Below are positions 16,898-27,890 of a stretch of DNA of 64,000 nucleotides, in pieces. Each line of letters opens with the position of its first letter. The stretch's first letter is position 1. The notes beneath the pieces were generated by a model that did not search any database, was not told the origin of the DNA, and was given only the letters and a program-made list of their open reading frames with translations. Origin of the DNA: Rhizobium terricola (GTDB lineage: Bacteria; Pseudomonadota; Alphaproteobacteria; Rhizobiales; Rhizobiaceae); assembly GCF_012927355.1 (NCBI RefSeq), contig NZ_JABBGK010000001.1, positions 1,296,649-1,360,648 of the forward strand, written 5' to 3'. Both the position numbers and the translations under genes were made by a program.

Positions 16898-17883
16898 TCC
16901 TCGTCCTTGTTTCCGTCGGCCTGATCGAAACCCAGCAAGTTCCAGCTCTGCACCATGTGCGGCGGCAGAGGTGCCGTCACCTGCAGGCGGCCACCGTTCG
17001 GATGCGGGATGTCGATGTGGCGCGCATGCAGATGCAGCCGCTTCTGGATGCCGCCCGGGAAATCCCAGTTCGGATCGTCGATGAAGTATTTCGGATCACC
17101 GATGATCGGATGGCCGATATGCAGCGCATGGACGCGCAACTGGTGGGTACGGCCGGTATAGGGTTCCATCTCCAGCCATGCGAGGTTCTGCGCGGCGGTG
17201 TCGATGACGCGATAATAGGAGACGGCGTGGTCTGCTCCCTCCTCGCCATGCCTGGCAATCCGCATGCGGTCGCCTTCGTCGGTCTGGTCCTTGACCAGCC
17301 AGGTGGAGATCTTGTCCTCGTGCTTGCGCGGCACGCCCTTGACCAGCGACCAATAGGTCTTCTTGGTATCGCGTTCGCGGAAGGCGGCGGCGAGCTTTTG
17401 GGCCGCGCCGCGCGTGCGGGCAACCACCAGTACGCCGGAGGTGTCTCGGTCGAGGCGATGAACGAGACGCGGCTTCTCGCCCTTCCGGCTGGTCCAGGCC
17501 TCGAGCATCTTGTCGATATGGCGGGTCAGACCCGAGCCGCCCTGCACGGCAAGCCCGGCCGGCTTGTTGAGCACGAAAACCTTCTCGTCCTCATGCAGCA
17601 GCATGCGCGACAGCAGCTCGTGATCGTCGCCATGCTTCAGGTCATGGGTTGCGATCGGTCCGGTCTTCTTGGCGTCGACATCCATCGGCGGGATGCGGAC
17701 CACCTGACCGGGTTGCACGCGGGTGTCGGTCTTGACCCGGCCGCCATCGACACGAACCTGGCCGGAGCGCAGGAGCTTCTGCAACGGTCCGAAGCCGAGG
17801 CCGGGGAAGTGCACCTTGAACCAACGGTCCAGACGCATGCCTGCCTCGTCGGACTCCACGGTGATGTGCTCGATGCCTGCCAT
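16894..17883 (-). CDS. RluA-family 23S rRNA pseudouridine synthase (RluC-like)
   Basis: 329 residues. An N-terminal S4 RNA-binding domain (MRLDRWFKVHFPGLGFGPLQ, then RSGQVRVDGGRVK) precedes the synthase domain, with the catalytic aspartate in HRLDRDTSGVLVVART and later EPYTGRTHQLRVH. The arrangement is that of RluC/RluD, which modify 23S rRNA. ATG 17883 is used; the in-frame start at 17928 adds 15 residues that look unconserved. It heads a three-gene group with the HAD phosphatase and ATP12 gene. Confidence 0.9.
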   Translation of the reverse strand: MAGIEHITVESDEAGMRLDRWFKVHFPGLGFGPLQKLLRSGQVRVDGGRVKTDTRVQPGQVVRIPPMDVDAKKTGPIATHDLKHGDDHELLSRMLLHEDEKVFVLNKPAGLAVQGGSGLTRHIDKMLEAWTSRKGEKPRLVHRLDRDTSGVLVVARTRGAAQKLAAAFRERDTKKTYWSLVKGVPRKHEDKISTWLVKDQTDEGDRMRIARHGEEGADHAVSYYRVIDTAAQNLAWLEMEPYTGRTHQLRVHALHIGHPIIGDPKYFIDDPNWDFPGGIQKRLHLHARHIDIPHPNGGRLQVTAPLPPHMVQSWNLLGFDQADGNKDEE

Positions 17884-17937
17884 TGCCACTCTTTCGGTCG
17901 GTCCAGCGGAAAAGCCCGCAATTCTCATCTATCGGAG

Positions 17938-17986
17938 CGCTTTAGAGCATTTCGATCGAAGATGGAAACAGGAAAACCGGTCAGAG
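17938..17986. repeat. Possible degenerate rhizobial AGAGCATTTC...CAGAGC repeat
   Basis: TTTAGAGCATTTCGATCGAA followed by GGAAACAGGAAAACCGGTCAGAGC resembles, from memory, an intergenic repeat common in rhizobia. It touches the crcB stop codon. Only this single degenerate copy was noticed. Confidence 0.3.
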
Positions 17987-18358
17987 CACCGAACGCATCA
18001 GGCCGATGCCGGCGACGGCGGCGGCGATCGAAGCGCCGATGCTCAGGACGAGATAGGCAAATCCGGCCACGGTCGCGCCCCGCTCGAAGAGTGTCACGGC
18101 GTCAAGGGCGAAGGCGGAGAAGGTGGTGAAGCCACCGAGAAAACCGGTGATCAGCAGGAGCCTCAGTTCGGCGGATGCACCGTAGCGGGCAACAATCAGT
18201 TCGGCGAGGACGCCGATCGCGAAGGAACCTGCCACGTTGACCACGAGCGTTCCCCACGGAAAGGACGGCCCCAGCAGCCTCAGGGCACCGACGCCGACCA
18301 GGTAGCGGCAGACAGAACCGACGGCGCCGCCGAGTGCCACGAGCAGAATCTGGTTCAT
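17981..18358 (-). CDS. crcB: CrcB/Fluc fluoride channel
   Basis: 125 residues with four hydrophobic helices. GTLVVNVAGSFAIGVLAEL and GFLGGFTTFSAFALD are the diagnostic Fluc motifs; the second holds the polar residues that line the fluoride path. Fluc proteins work as dual-topology dimers in the inner membrane and expel fluoride. The gene stands alone, with no fluoride riboswitch noticed upstream. Confidence 0.93.
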   Translation of the reverse strand: MNQILLVALGGAVGSVCRYLVGVGALRLLGPSFPWGTLVVNVAGSFAIGVLAELIVARYGASAELRLLLITGFLGGFTTFSAFALDAVTLFERGATVAGFAYLVLSIGASIAAAVAGIGLMRSVL

Positions 18359-18433
18359 CGGACGCCCCGAGCTTGTGCGGCGCGGCGCCGCGCGAAAAGG
18401 CCGCCGACCCGGTGGACCGGCGGAAGGTTCAGT

Positions 18434-18970
18434 TCACGCCTTGGCGGCAGCGACGAAGTCACGCGTGAAGGTTTCCAGAGCGGCCCAGTCGGTGAACTCG
18501 TGGATCTGCTTGACGTCGGTAGGAGCGCCCTCGCGCTCGGCCAGACGCTTGGCCATCCAGCGCTTGAAGAAGTCGTATTCGGTGTAGCGAAGCGCGCCGG
18601 CGGCGTGATGAACCATGCCGGGCGTCCAGCCGGTCTGGGCCATCAGCGCGTCGGGGAAGTGCATGGCCTCCTCGCGCTCCTCGGCAAACTCGCTGCGGAT
18701 GAACAAGGAAACGGACACGAAGGCGCTCGGAACCGACTTCAGCCAGTCCTTCTCGCGCTCGACGAAGTCGACGAAGGGTGCAGGATAGCGGCCTGCGTGG
18801 ATCGGTGCGCACAGGATGGCGGCCTGCGGATGATCGACGCCGAACTCCGCGCCGGTGACCACGTTGAACAGCACGGCACGGTCGCCGCCCTTTTCGATCT
18901 GCGCCGCGATCGTCTCGGCAATCTTGCGCGACTGACCTTCGATGCTGACGTAACCGACGAGAATAATCAT
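18434..18970 (-). CDS. hemG: Flavodoxin-type protoporphyrinogen IX dehydrogenase (HemG-like)
   Basis: 178 residues. The flavodoxin start MIILVGYVSIEGQSRKIAE holds the FMN phosphate-binding loop, and CAPIHAGRYPAPF and SVSLFIRS correspond to later FMN-contacting loops. HemG oxidises protoporphyrinogen IX to protoporphyrin IX using quinone. Longer in-frame starts exist upstream, but ATG 18970 gives the usual start. A role as a general flavodoxin domain protein is possible. Confidence 0.78.
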   Translation of the reverse strand: MIILVGYVSIEGQSRKIAETIAAQIEKGGDRAVLFNVVTGAEFGVDHPQAAILCAPIHAGRYPAPFVDFVEREKDWLKSVPSAFVSVSLFIRSEFAEEREEAMHFPDALMAQTGWTPGMVHHAAGALRYTEYDFFKRWMAKRLAEREGAPTDVKQIHEFTDWAALETFTRDFVAAAKA

Positions 18971-19258
18971 GCTTTCCTCCGTCCCAGGACCAGCGACATC
19001 CCCCGTCGCCGGAGCCCAAAAAATGTTGTCTGTCAAAATGATTGCGCCGGCGGCGAATTCAGCTGGAAAATGACAGATTGCACCGCAATTGCAAGCCGAG
19101 GAGACCCCTCGAAGCCCCCCGGAACGCAAATAATTCATCATTGAACAAATCGACGGGCGACCATTCAGATTTTACTAAAACGCCATCCTCCGATTTAAAG
19201 ATGCGGTCAGGCGCCTGCTGTAACATCCACCGATCTAAAGTCTATTGGTGAAGCCCAG

Positions 19259-19534
19259 ATGACCCAGGTCCTTACAGTCTCCGCCACCACGGCGGGCTAT
19301 GCGAGCGACAGCATCAAGCCGCCGCAACGCGCCTCCAAGGCCACGATGGTCGAGGAGAATACCCGCCTGCTCGCCGAGAAGGCAGCGGCCGGCGACGATT
19401 TCCAGCTCCGCGCCCTCGTGAGCGTGGTGCAGCCTCCCGCGCTCGCGCTCTATTTCCTGACGGCAAGCCAGAAGGCGCTCGGCCAGGCGAGCCTCAAGGA
19501 AACGATCGAGGCCTACAAGAGCTCGGCCACCTGA
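19259..19534 (+). CDS. Hypothetical small protein
   Basis: 91 residues, mildly acidic, beginning MTQVLTVSATTAGYASDSIK, with the hydrophobic segment VSVVQPPALALYFL near residue 56. There is no signal peptide and I recognise no domain. A strong ribosome site is not visible upstream. A good intrinsic terminator follows 30 nt after the stop, which supports a real transcription unit. The 288-nt gap to the divergent hemG should hold promoters for both. Confidence 0.55.
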   Translation: MTQVLTVSATTAGYASDSIKPPQRASKATMVEENTRLLAEKAAAGDDFQLRALVSVVQPPALALYFLTASQKALGQASLKETIEAYKSSAT

Positions 19535-19563
19535 TAAATTCCTCGCGTCTTACTCCCAAGACG

Positions 19564-19597
19564 AAGGGGCCGTGACCGATCTCCGGTCACGGCCCTT
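19564..19597. terminator. Bidirectional intrinsic terminator
   Basis: GGGCCGTGACCG and CGGTCACGGCCC pair around ATCTC, flanked by AAG and TT. It lies between two convergent genes (plus-strand small protein and minus-strand YcnI-PCuAC). Confidence 0.75.
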
Positions 19598-19620
19598 GCC
19601 GCATTCCAATCAGGCGGGCG

Positions 19621-20637
19621 TCACTTGCCCTTGGCCGGTCCGACCGGAAGCACGACCTCGACGGTGCCGGCCTTTGCGAAGGTCAGCTTGACCGTGACCT
19701 TGTTGCCTTCGACGAAGGGTTCCTTGACTTCCATGAACATCATGTGCAGGCCGCCCGGCTTAAGTTCGACCGTCTGACCGGCAGGGATCTGAATGCCGTC
19801 CTTGAGCGGACGCATTTTCATGACGTCGCCAACCATGGCCATCTCATGCAGTTCCATATGGCCTGCAACCGACGATTCGGCCGAAACGAGCGTGTCTTCG
19901 TGATGGCCGTTGTTGGTGATCGTGATGAAGCCGCCGCCCACGGGCTGACCCGGCAGCATCGCACGGGTAAAGCCGGCCGTCAGATCCAGATCGCCGACCT
20001 TGACCGGCTCCATGGTACCGGGATTGGCGCCAGCCATACCGGAGCCGTCCATGGCACCATGGCCCTGCATCTGGTGGCCGTCACCATGCATCGCGCCGTG
20101 CCCCATCATCATCTCACCTTCGGCGGCAGCGATCTTCAAGACCGGCGCGGGGCTCTTCAGCGAGTGCGGATCGACGCCTTCGCCGGCGATCTCGTCCCAG
20201 GCAACCTTTCCGTCAGCGCCACACAGCTGCACCGTCGGGAAAGCGAGACCGGACTGGCCGTCGACGCCCGAAATCTTACCGTAGACCGTGAACGTGTCGT
20301 AGAAGTCGTCCGGCAGCTCACCGCCCTTGAAACGGATCTCGACCGGGCCGGAGGTGATCTTCTTGCCGTGATTGTCGTAGGTCTTCTTGTAGTCGCCCTT
20401 GATGACCTCGATCTGCCAGCCGGGCTTCACCATGGGCTTTGCCGAGATGAAACCTTCCGGAAGCTTGATCTGCACTTCGTTGGTCGCCTTCCCGTCGCAG
20501 CCATGCGGCACCTGCAGGACGGCAGCGACATAGGACTCCGGCTTGGCCGGAGCATTGGCGAAAGTGGCATGGGCATGGGCCGAGCCTGCAGCGAGCGAGG
20601 CGACGGCAGCGGTCAAAAGCGAAGTGGTGATTTTCAT
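19621..20637 (-). CDS. YcnI (DUF1775)-PCuAC copper-binding fusion protein
   Basis: 338 residues. A signal peptide ends at SAHAHATF; after cleavage a histidine would lie at or near the mature N-terminus, as in the copper-binding YcnI fold. The YcnI domain spans about 23-170. A Met/His-rich linker (GHGAMHGDGHQMQGHG) leads to a PCuAC domain (about 225-335) with the Cu(I) ligand pattern GHMELHEM and GLHMMFM. PCuAC proteins carry Cu(I) in the periplasm, often towards the CuA site of cytochrome oxidase. The upstream neighbour is a DUF2946-like protein. Confidence 0.9.
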   Translation of the reverse strand: MKITTSLLTAAVASLAAGSAHAHATFANAPAKPESYVAAVLQVPHGCDGKATNEVQIKLPEGFISAKPMVKPGWQIEVIKGDYKKTYDNHGKKITSGPVEIRFKGGELPDDFYDTFTVYGKISGVDGQSGLAFPTVQLCGADGKVAWDEIAGEGVDPHSLKSPAPVLKIAAAEGEMMMGHGAMHGDGHQMQGHGAMDGSGMAGANPGTMEPVKVGDLDLTAGFTRAMLPGQPVGGGFITITNNGHHEDTLVSAESSVAGHMELHEMAMVGDVMKMRPLKDGIQIPAGQTVELKPGGLHMMFMEVKEPFVEGNKVTVKLTFAKAGTVEVVLPVGPAKGK

Positions 20638-20724
20638 GGGTCTTCTCCTGTCCGGTCCTCCGCCTTCGGAGGTGGCCGGCATGCGCCGCGATACGGCTGT
20701 TGATTCAATCGTCGAGAGAGGGAA

Positions 20725-21096
20725 TCAGGAGAAGGACGGCGGCGCGCGCGAGCGCGGACGCTCGATCGATGAGACGGAGATCTGTTCGATCTTGGAGACA
20801 GCGGCGTTTTCGAGGCTGGCAAAACGGGTGACCAGCCAGCTCTCAGCCGGCGGCACCGGCAGCATAGTCGCGGACGACAGCGCGCAGGCCTCGCAGAACC
20901 GGCTCATCGACGGGTGCTTCGTCGCCATGTCGTTCAGGCAGATGTCGGCATAGGTCCCGTCGGGCAGCTGGAGCTGCGCAGTCTGATAGACAGCCGCCAT
21001 CACTTGCGGCGGCTTGTGGGCGAAGGCGAGCGACAGCAGTGCGAAGGCGCAAAGCATGCGCAACAAGCCGCTTCCCTTCCATACTGCCTTCGACAT
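20725..21096 (-). CDS. DUF2946-like secreted protein
   Basis: 123 residues with an N-terminal hydrophobic export signal (LLRMLCAFALLSLAFA). The mature part has ICLNDM and FCEACALSS, a cysteine arrangement seen in small secreted proteins next to copper genes. ATG 21096 has GGAGG 6 nt upstream. It lies 87 nt upstream of the YcnI-PCuAC gene on the same strand, so a copper-handling operon is likely. The family assignment rests on pattern memory. Confidence 0.62.
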   Translation of the reverse strand: MSKAVWKGSGLLRMLCAFALLSLAFAHKPPQVMAAVYQTAQLQLPDGTYADICLNDMATKHPSMSRFCEACALSSATMLPVPPAESWLVTRFASLENAAVSKIEQISVSSIERPRSRAPPSFS

Positions 21097-21334
21097 ACCA
21101 ACCTCCGGTCCGGACGTCTGCTTATCGCCTTTCAAAGCGAAAATCAAAGCCGGTTTGAACCATGCGGCGACAATGCACCGTTCGGTCATGCCCTTCATTG
21201 ATGCACCGCAAACATCGGCGGAATTGCCGCCATCGGGATCCCATTCATGGCGCGAATTGGATGACAGCGACAATTATTTGCTCGGTGGCGACGTTTGCTC
21301 TTGCCAACAGCCCCTCTTCCCCGATAATTGCCGC

Positions 21335-21506
21335 CGACCCTGCAGGGAGAAACCGGTTCACTCCGGTGCCGAAGGAGCAACCGCCCCGGAAACTCTCAGG
21401 CAAAAGGACCGCAGGGCGTCGACTGGAACTCTGGAGAGAAACCTTCCCCCCAAGGGAAGGGTGCGCCGAAGGGATAACAATCTCAGGCAAACGGACAGAG
21501 GGGGCT
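21335..21506 (+). ncRNA. Tandem glycine riboswitch upstream of gcvT
   Basis: Two aptamers follow one another. Aptamer 1 (about 21335-21415) has CAGGGAGA, GCCGAAGGAGCAA and ACTCTCAGGCAAAAGGACCG. Aptamer 2 (about 21420-21503) has CTCTGGAGAGA, GCCGAAGGGATAACA and CTCAGGCAAACGGACAGAG. This is the classical double architecture that turns on glycine cleavage genes when glycine is high. The 238-nt stretch between the DUF2946-like gene and the riboswitch holds no gene but should contain both divergent promoters. Confidence 0.96.
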
Positions 21507-21535
21507 CATGACACCGGCACGACTGTGCCACGACT

Positions 21536-21573
21536 TGAGCCGGCGCGTTAGCGCCAAGAACCGGAGGCGCCTC
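21536..21573 (+). promoter_or_regulatory. Probable riboswitch expression platform and gcvT ribosome binding site
   Basis: GGCGC (21542-21546) can pair with GCGCC at 21551-21555 or with GCGCC at 21567-21571, which directly follows the CGGAGG ribosome site (21562-21567). The two pairings exclude each other. TTG 21574 follows the ribosome site by 6 nt. Confidence 0.5.
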
Positions 21574-22713
21574 TTGGACCAATCCGCTGAACTGCACAGA
21601 ACTCCCCTCTACGACCTTCACGTCGCGCTTGGCGCGCGCATGGTGCCGTTCGCCGGCTACGACATGCCGGTGCAATATCCGGCCGGCGTGCTGAAGGAGC
21701 ATCTCTACACCCGCACGCATTGCGGTCTGTTCGACGTCTCGCACATGGGACAGGTGACGATCCGGGCCAAGTCGGGCACTTACGAAGATGCGGCGCTGGC
21801 GCTCGAGACCCTGGTTCCGGTCGATATCCTCGGACTGAAGGAAGGCCGCCAACGCTACGGCTTCTTCACCGACGAGAACGGCGGGATCCTCGACGACCTG
21901 ATGTTCGCCAATCGCGGCGACCATCTGCTCGTGGTCGTCAATGCCGGCTGCAAGCAGGCCGACATCGCCCACATGAAGAAGCACCTTTCCGACCGGGTCG
22001 AGGTGACCTACCTGGAGGATCGTGCATTGCTCGCACTCCAGGGACCGAAGGCCGAGAAGGTCCTGACCGAACTCTGGGCCGGGCTCTTCGCGATGAAGTT
22101 CATGGACGTCCGCGAGGTCGCGCTGCACGACATTCCGGCCATCGTCTCGCGCTCCGGCTATTCCGGCGAGGACGGCTTCGAGATCTCCGTGCCGGCCGCC
22201 AAGGCCGAGGAGCTTGCCCGCATCCTGATCGACCATCCGGACTGCGAACCGATCGGGCTCGGCGCCCGCGATTCGCTTCGCCTGGAAGCCGGGCTCTGTC
22301 TCTACGGCAACGACATCGACACGACGACGTCGCCGGTCGAGGCGGGTCTCGAATGGGCAATCCAGAAAGCCCGCCGCAAGGGCGGCGCACGCGAAGGCGG
22401 TTTCCCCGGGGCGGCGCGCATTCTGGGCGAACTGGAGAACGGCACGGCCCGCCGCCGGGTCGGGCTCAGGCCCGAAGGCAAGGCTCCGGTTCGTTCCCAT
22501 GCCAAGCTTTATGCGGATGACGAAGGCAAGACGGAGCTCGGCGAAGTGACGTCCGGCGGTTTCGGCCCGAGCGTCGAAGCCCCTGTCGCCATGGGTTACC
22601 TGCCGACCGCCTTTTCGGAACCGGGTACCCAGGTCTTTGCCGAGGTTCGCGGCAAGTACCTTCCGGTCACCGTCGCAGCCATGCCTTTCATCACGCCGAC
22701 CTACAAGCGGTAA
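21574..22713 (+). CDS. gcvT: Glycine cleavage system T protein (aminomethyltransferase)
   Basis: 379 residues. GcvT releases ammonia and transfers the methylene group from lipoyl-bound aminomethyl to tetrahydrofolate. The N-terminal region HRTPLYDLHVALGARMVPFAGYDMPVQYP and the folate-site segment SRSGYSGEDGFEIS are family signatures. TTG 21574 is chosen because CGGAGG stands 6 nt upstream and homology begins here; the in-frame ATG at 21508 adds 22 unconserved residues and abuts the riboswitch. First gene of gcvTHP. Confidence 0.94.
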   Translation: MDQSAELHRTPLYDLHVALGARMVPFAGYDMPVQYPAGVLKEHLYTRTHCGLFDVSHMGQVTIRAKSGTYEDAALALETLVPVDILGLKEGRQRYGFFTDENGGILDDLMFANRGDHLLVVVNAGCKQADIAHMKKHLSDRVEVTYLEDRALLALQGPKAEKVLTELWAGLFAMKFMDVREVALHDIPAIVSRSGYSGEDGFEISVPAAKAEELARILIDHPDCEPIGLGARDSLRLEAGLCLYGNDIDTTTSPVEAGLEWAIQKARRKGGAREGGFPGAARILGELENGTARRRVGLRPEGKAPVRSHAKLYADDEGKTELGEVTSGGFGPSVEAPVAMGYLPTAFSEPGTQVFAEVRGKYLPVTVAAMPFITPTYKR

Positions 22714-22730
22714 ACCGATGACCGCGATTG

Positions 22731-22843
22731 CCCCTCATCCGGCTGCCGCCACTTTCTCCCCGTTCTGACGGGGAGAGGAACGCATGTCGCAAATGCCCGA
22801 CCGGTCCCCTCTCCCCGCCTGCGGAGAGAGGGTCAGGGTGAGG
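22731..22843. repeat. Family-B repeat pair between gcvT and gcvH
   Basis: CCCCTCATCCGGCTGCCGCC, then a palindrome CTCCCCGTTCTGACGGGGAG, followed about 25 bases later by CCCCTCTCCCCGCCTGCGGAGAGAGGG. This is the only copy of the two repeat families that I found outside the cobalamin locus. Confidence 0.85.
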
Positions 22844-22891
22844 AACAATCGGCAGAGCCAACCCAGACACGATACACGAGAGGAACATCAC

Positions 22892-23250
22892 ATGCTGAAA
22901 TTCACCGCTGAACACGAATGGCTGAAGCTCGAGGGCGATGTCGCGACCGTTGGCATCACCACGCATGCCGCCGAGCAGCTGGGCGACCTGGTCTTCGTCG
23001 AACTGCCGGAAGTCGGCGCGACCTTCGACAAGGGCGCCGACGCCGCGACGGTCGAATCGGTCAAGGCCGCGTCCGAGGTCTATTGCCCGCTCGACGGGGA
23101 GATCACCGAGATCAACCAGGCCATCGTCGACGATCCGTCGCTGGTCAATTCCGACCCGCAGGGCGCCGGCTGGTTCTTCAAGCTGAAGCTCAAGACCGCC
23201 TCCGATGCCGACGTCCTTCTCGACGAAGCCGCCTACAACGAGCTGATCGC

Positions 23251-23254
<4 letters not shown>
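22892..23254 (+). CDS. gcvH: Glycine cleavage system H protein
   Basis: 120 residues. The lipoyl-attachment lysine lies in [10 protein letters not shown] (about residue 58). GcvH shuttles the aminomethyl group between the P and T proteins. AGAGGAAC upstream of ATG 22892 is the ribosome site. Its stop overlaps the gcvP start (ATGA). Confidence 0.96.
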
Positions 23255-26115
<2,861 letters not shown>

Positions 26116-26143
26116 GCGTCGCGACACCTCTCCAGGAGCCTCG

Positions 26144-26172
26144 AAAGCCCGCCCCACCGGCGGGCTTTTTCT
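26144..26172 (+). terminator. Intrinsic terminator of gcvTHP
   Basis: AAAGCCCGCC and GGCGGGCTTT form a 10-bp stem with a short loop, ending in TTTTTCTT. The next 290 nt (to 26464) hold no gene; an AT-rich patch at 26255-26310 is the likely promoter region of the next gene. Confidence 0.9.
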
Positions 26173-26464
26173 TGTCCCCCTTTGTCTCGCCGGACTGATC
26201 GGGGCGCGGTGGCGCTGCGGCGAAGCGCTCGCAAGGGCCAAAAATGCCTATTCCCGATTTTCCTATTCTTCTATTTAGCTATTAAACTAATTACCTTGCC
26301 AAATTACGCAGACCGCTCCTGTAGGCTGCGATGCGTGAGGCGGCGTACTGTTTCGGGACAACTGTCCTCTCCCCGGTGAGCTCTCGTGAACCCAGCCCCT
26401 TCACCCTTCCCTAACAACGGCCGGGATAAGTTTGCGCCATTCGAACAAGCACCGAGGCAAAAGC

Positions 26465-26791
26465 ATGGGAATTTCCGCGATCATGGGCGTTGCCGCATCC
26501 GGCATGCAGGCCCAGACAACGCGTCTGTCGGCCGCCGCGAGCAATGTAGCGAACGCGCTGACGCCAGCCTATGACCGCCGCGTCACATCGTTTTCCACCA
26601 CCGAGAGCGGCGGCGTCTTCGCTTCCGTGCGCCCATCGGGCGAAGCCACGCCAGACGGCGGCTCGAATGTCGACCTCGCTTCCGAGATCATGGATGCGAC
26701 GAGCGCCGAGGTCGGCTTCAAGGCCAATGCCGCCGTATGGGAAACCGGTGCAGAGATCTGGGACGTTCTCATGAGCATCAAGCGCGACTGA
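26465..26791 (+). CDS. Short flagellar basal-body rod (FlgC)-like protein
   Basis: 108 residues. The N-terminus MGISAIMGVAASGMQAQTTR, then ASNVANALTPAYDRR, matches the coiled N-terminal motif of rod proteins. The C-terminus NVDLASEIMDATSAEVGFKA matches their C-terminal motif. The central domain is almost missing, so this is a minimal rod-like protein, with no flagellar gene beside it. It may be a paralogue with another role. Confidence 0.75.
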   Translation: MGISAIMGVAASGMQAQTTRLSAAASNVANALTPAYDRRVTSFSTTESGGVFASVRPSGEATPDGGSNVDLASEIMDATSAEVGFKANAAVWETGAEIWDVLMSIKRD

Positions 26792-26924
26792 GCAATCGCC
26801 GATCCGACGACAAGGCGCTCTCCTGACGCGCTGCCGCCAAAACGCAAGGCGACGGCTGAACCAGCTGCCGCATTTTCTGGCGCCTGATCGCACCCTACGC
26901 CAATTTCAATGCTGACGATCAGAC

Positions 26925-26943
26925 CGGGAGGTCGTGCCTCCCG
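26925..26943. repeat. Small inverted repeat between convergent genes
   Basis: CGGGAGG and CCTCCCG pair around TCGTG. There is no U-run on either side, so termination activity is uncertain. Confidence 0.35.
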
Positions 26944-26958
26944 ATCCCACGCAGACGA

Positions 26959-27756
26959 TCAACCGGCATCGCCCTCGTCGACGACTTCCTCGCCGCCGTC
27001 ATCTGCTTCACCATCGTCCGCAGCGTCATCGTCGGCACCGCCGTCATCGACATCCGCGTCATCTGCACCACCGTCGTCGACCTGTTCATCCTGGCCGTCA
27101 TCGACCTGGCCCTGGTCCTGGTCGTCCGCATCGTCCGGTTGGTCGGCATCGTCAACCTGCTGGTCATCGGACGTATCGACGAACCCGTCGTCGACGTCAT
27201 CGACCACGTCCTCGGCAAGCTGGTCACCTGCGGCATCTTCCGCCGACCCCTCGTCAAGGTCCGCCTCGACATAGTCCTCGACCTCCTCGTAGACCACCTC
27301 CTCGGTTTCCTCGTAAGTGACCTCGACATATTCCTCGGTAACAGAGATCTCCTCGGTGGTGATGACGGTGTAGCTTTCGTAGACCGACCATTCGATCGTG
27401 TAGCCGAAGCTGTAGCTCAGGTCGACGAAGTGGCGACCGCGCGAACCACCAGTAATCGCCGTCACCCCCTTGCCGAGCTTCAGCACCACAAGACCGATGA
27501 TTTCCGAACTGTAACCGTCGACGGCCATCAGCGCCTCGGTGCCGAAGCCGTCGGCAACGTGAAGGAAGTAGACCTGGGCCAAGCGGCGCATGTCGAGCAC
27601 CTTGATGCCGCGATGGTCGAGAGCGTCGACGATGAAATGCGGCGAACGCAGCTTGTGGACACGATGCGTCGCGGCGGTCGCCCCATTATACGGAATGGCG
27701 ACCAGCGCGCTGGCGAGTTGCAGGGCGATGGCGGTGGAGCACAAGAATTTGCGCAA
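26959..27756 (-). CDS. Exported protein with a long Glu- then Asp-rich tail
   Basis: 265 residues. The signal peptide MRKFLCSTAIALQLASALVA ends near ATAATHRVHK. Residues 30-130 form an ordinary domain (HFIVDALDHRGIKVLDMRRL, then YSFGYTIEWSVYES). From about 135 the sequence turns Glu-rich (VTEEYVEVTYEETEEVV), and from about 165 to the end it is almost all Asp, Glu, Gly, Ala and Gln. The tail should be disordered and highly negative, and could bind cations. No family was recognised. Confidence 0.7.
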   Translation of the reverse strand: MRKFLCSTAIALQLASALVAIPYNGATAATHRVHKLRSPHFIVDALDHRGIKVLDMRRLAQVYFLHVADGFGTEALMAVDGYSSEIIGLVVLKLGKGVTAITGGSRGRHFVDLSYSFGYTIEWSVYESYTVITTEEISVTEEYVEVTYEETEEVVYEEVEDYVEADLDEGSAEDAAGDQLAEDVVDDVDDGFVDTSDDQQVDDADQPDDADDQDQGQVDDGQDEQVDDGGADDADVDDGGADDDAADDGEADDGGEEVVDEGDAG

Positions 27757-27890
27757 GCGACTTTATCCTGGGGAGGGAGTGACGATCTAGCCCGCGTCCT
27801 CCCGAGCGCGGCCGGCTCGACGCTGCACCGGACGGAATTGGCTGTCATCGGCCAAAACCGGGCGGGTCAGGATCCTCCCGGAATTGGCCG

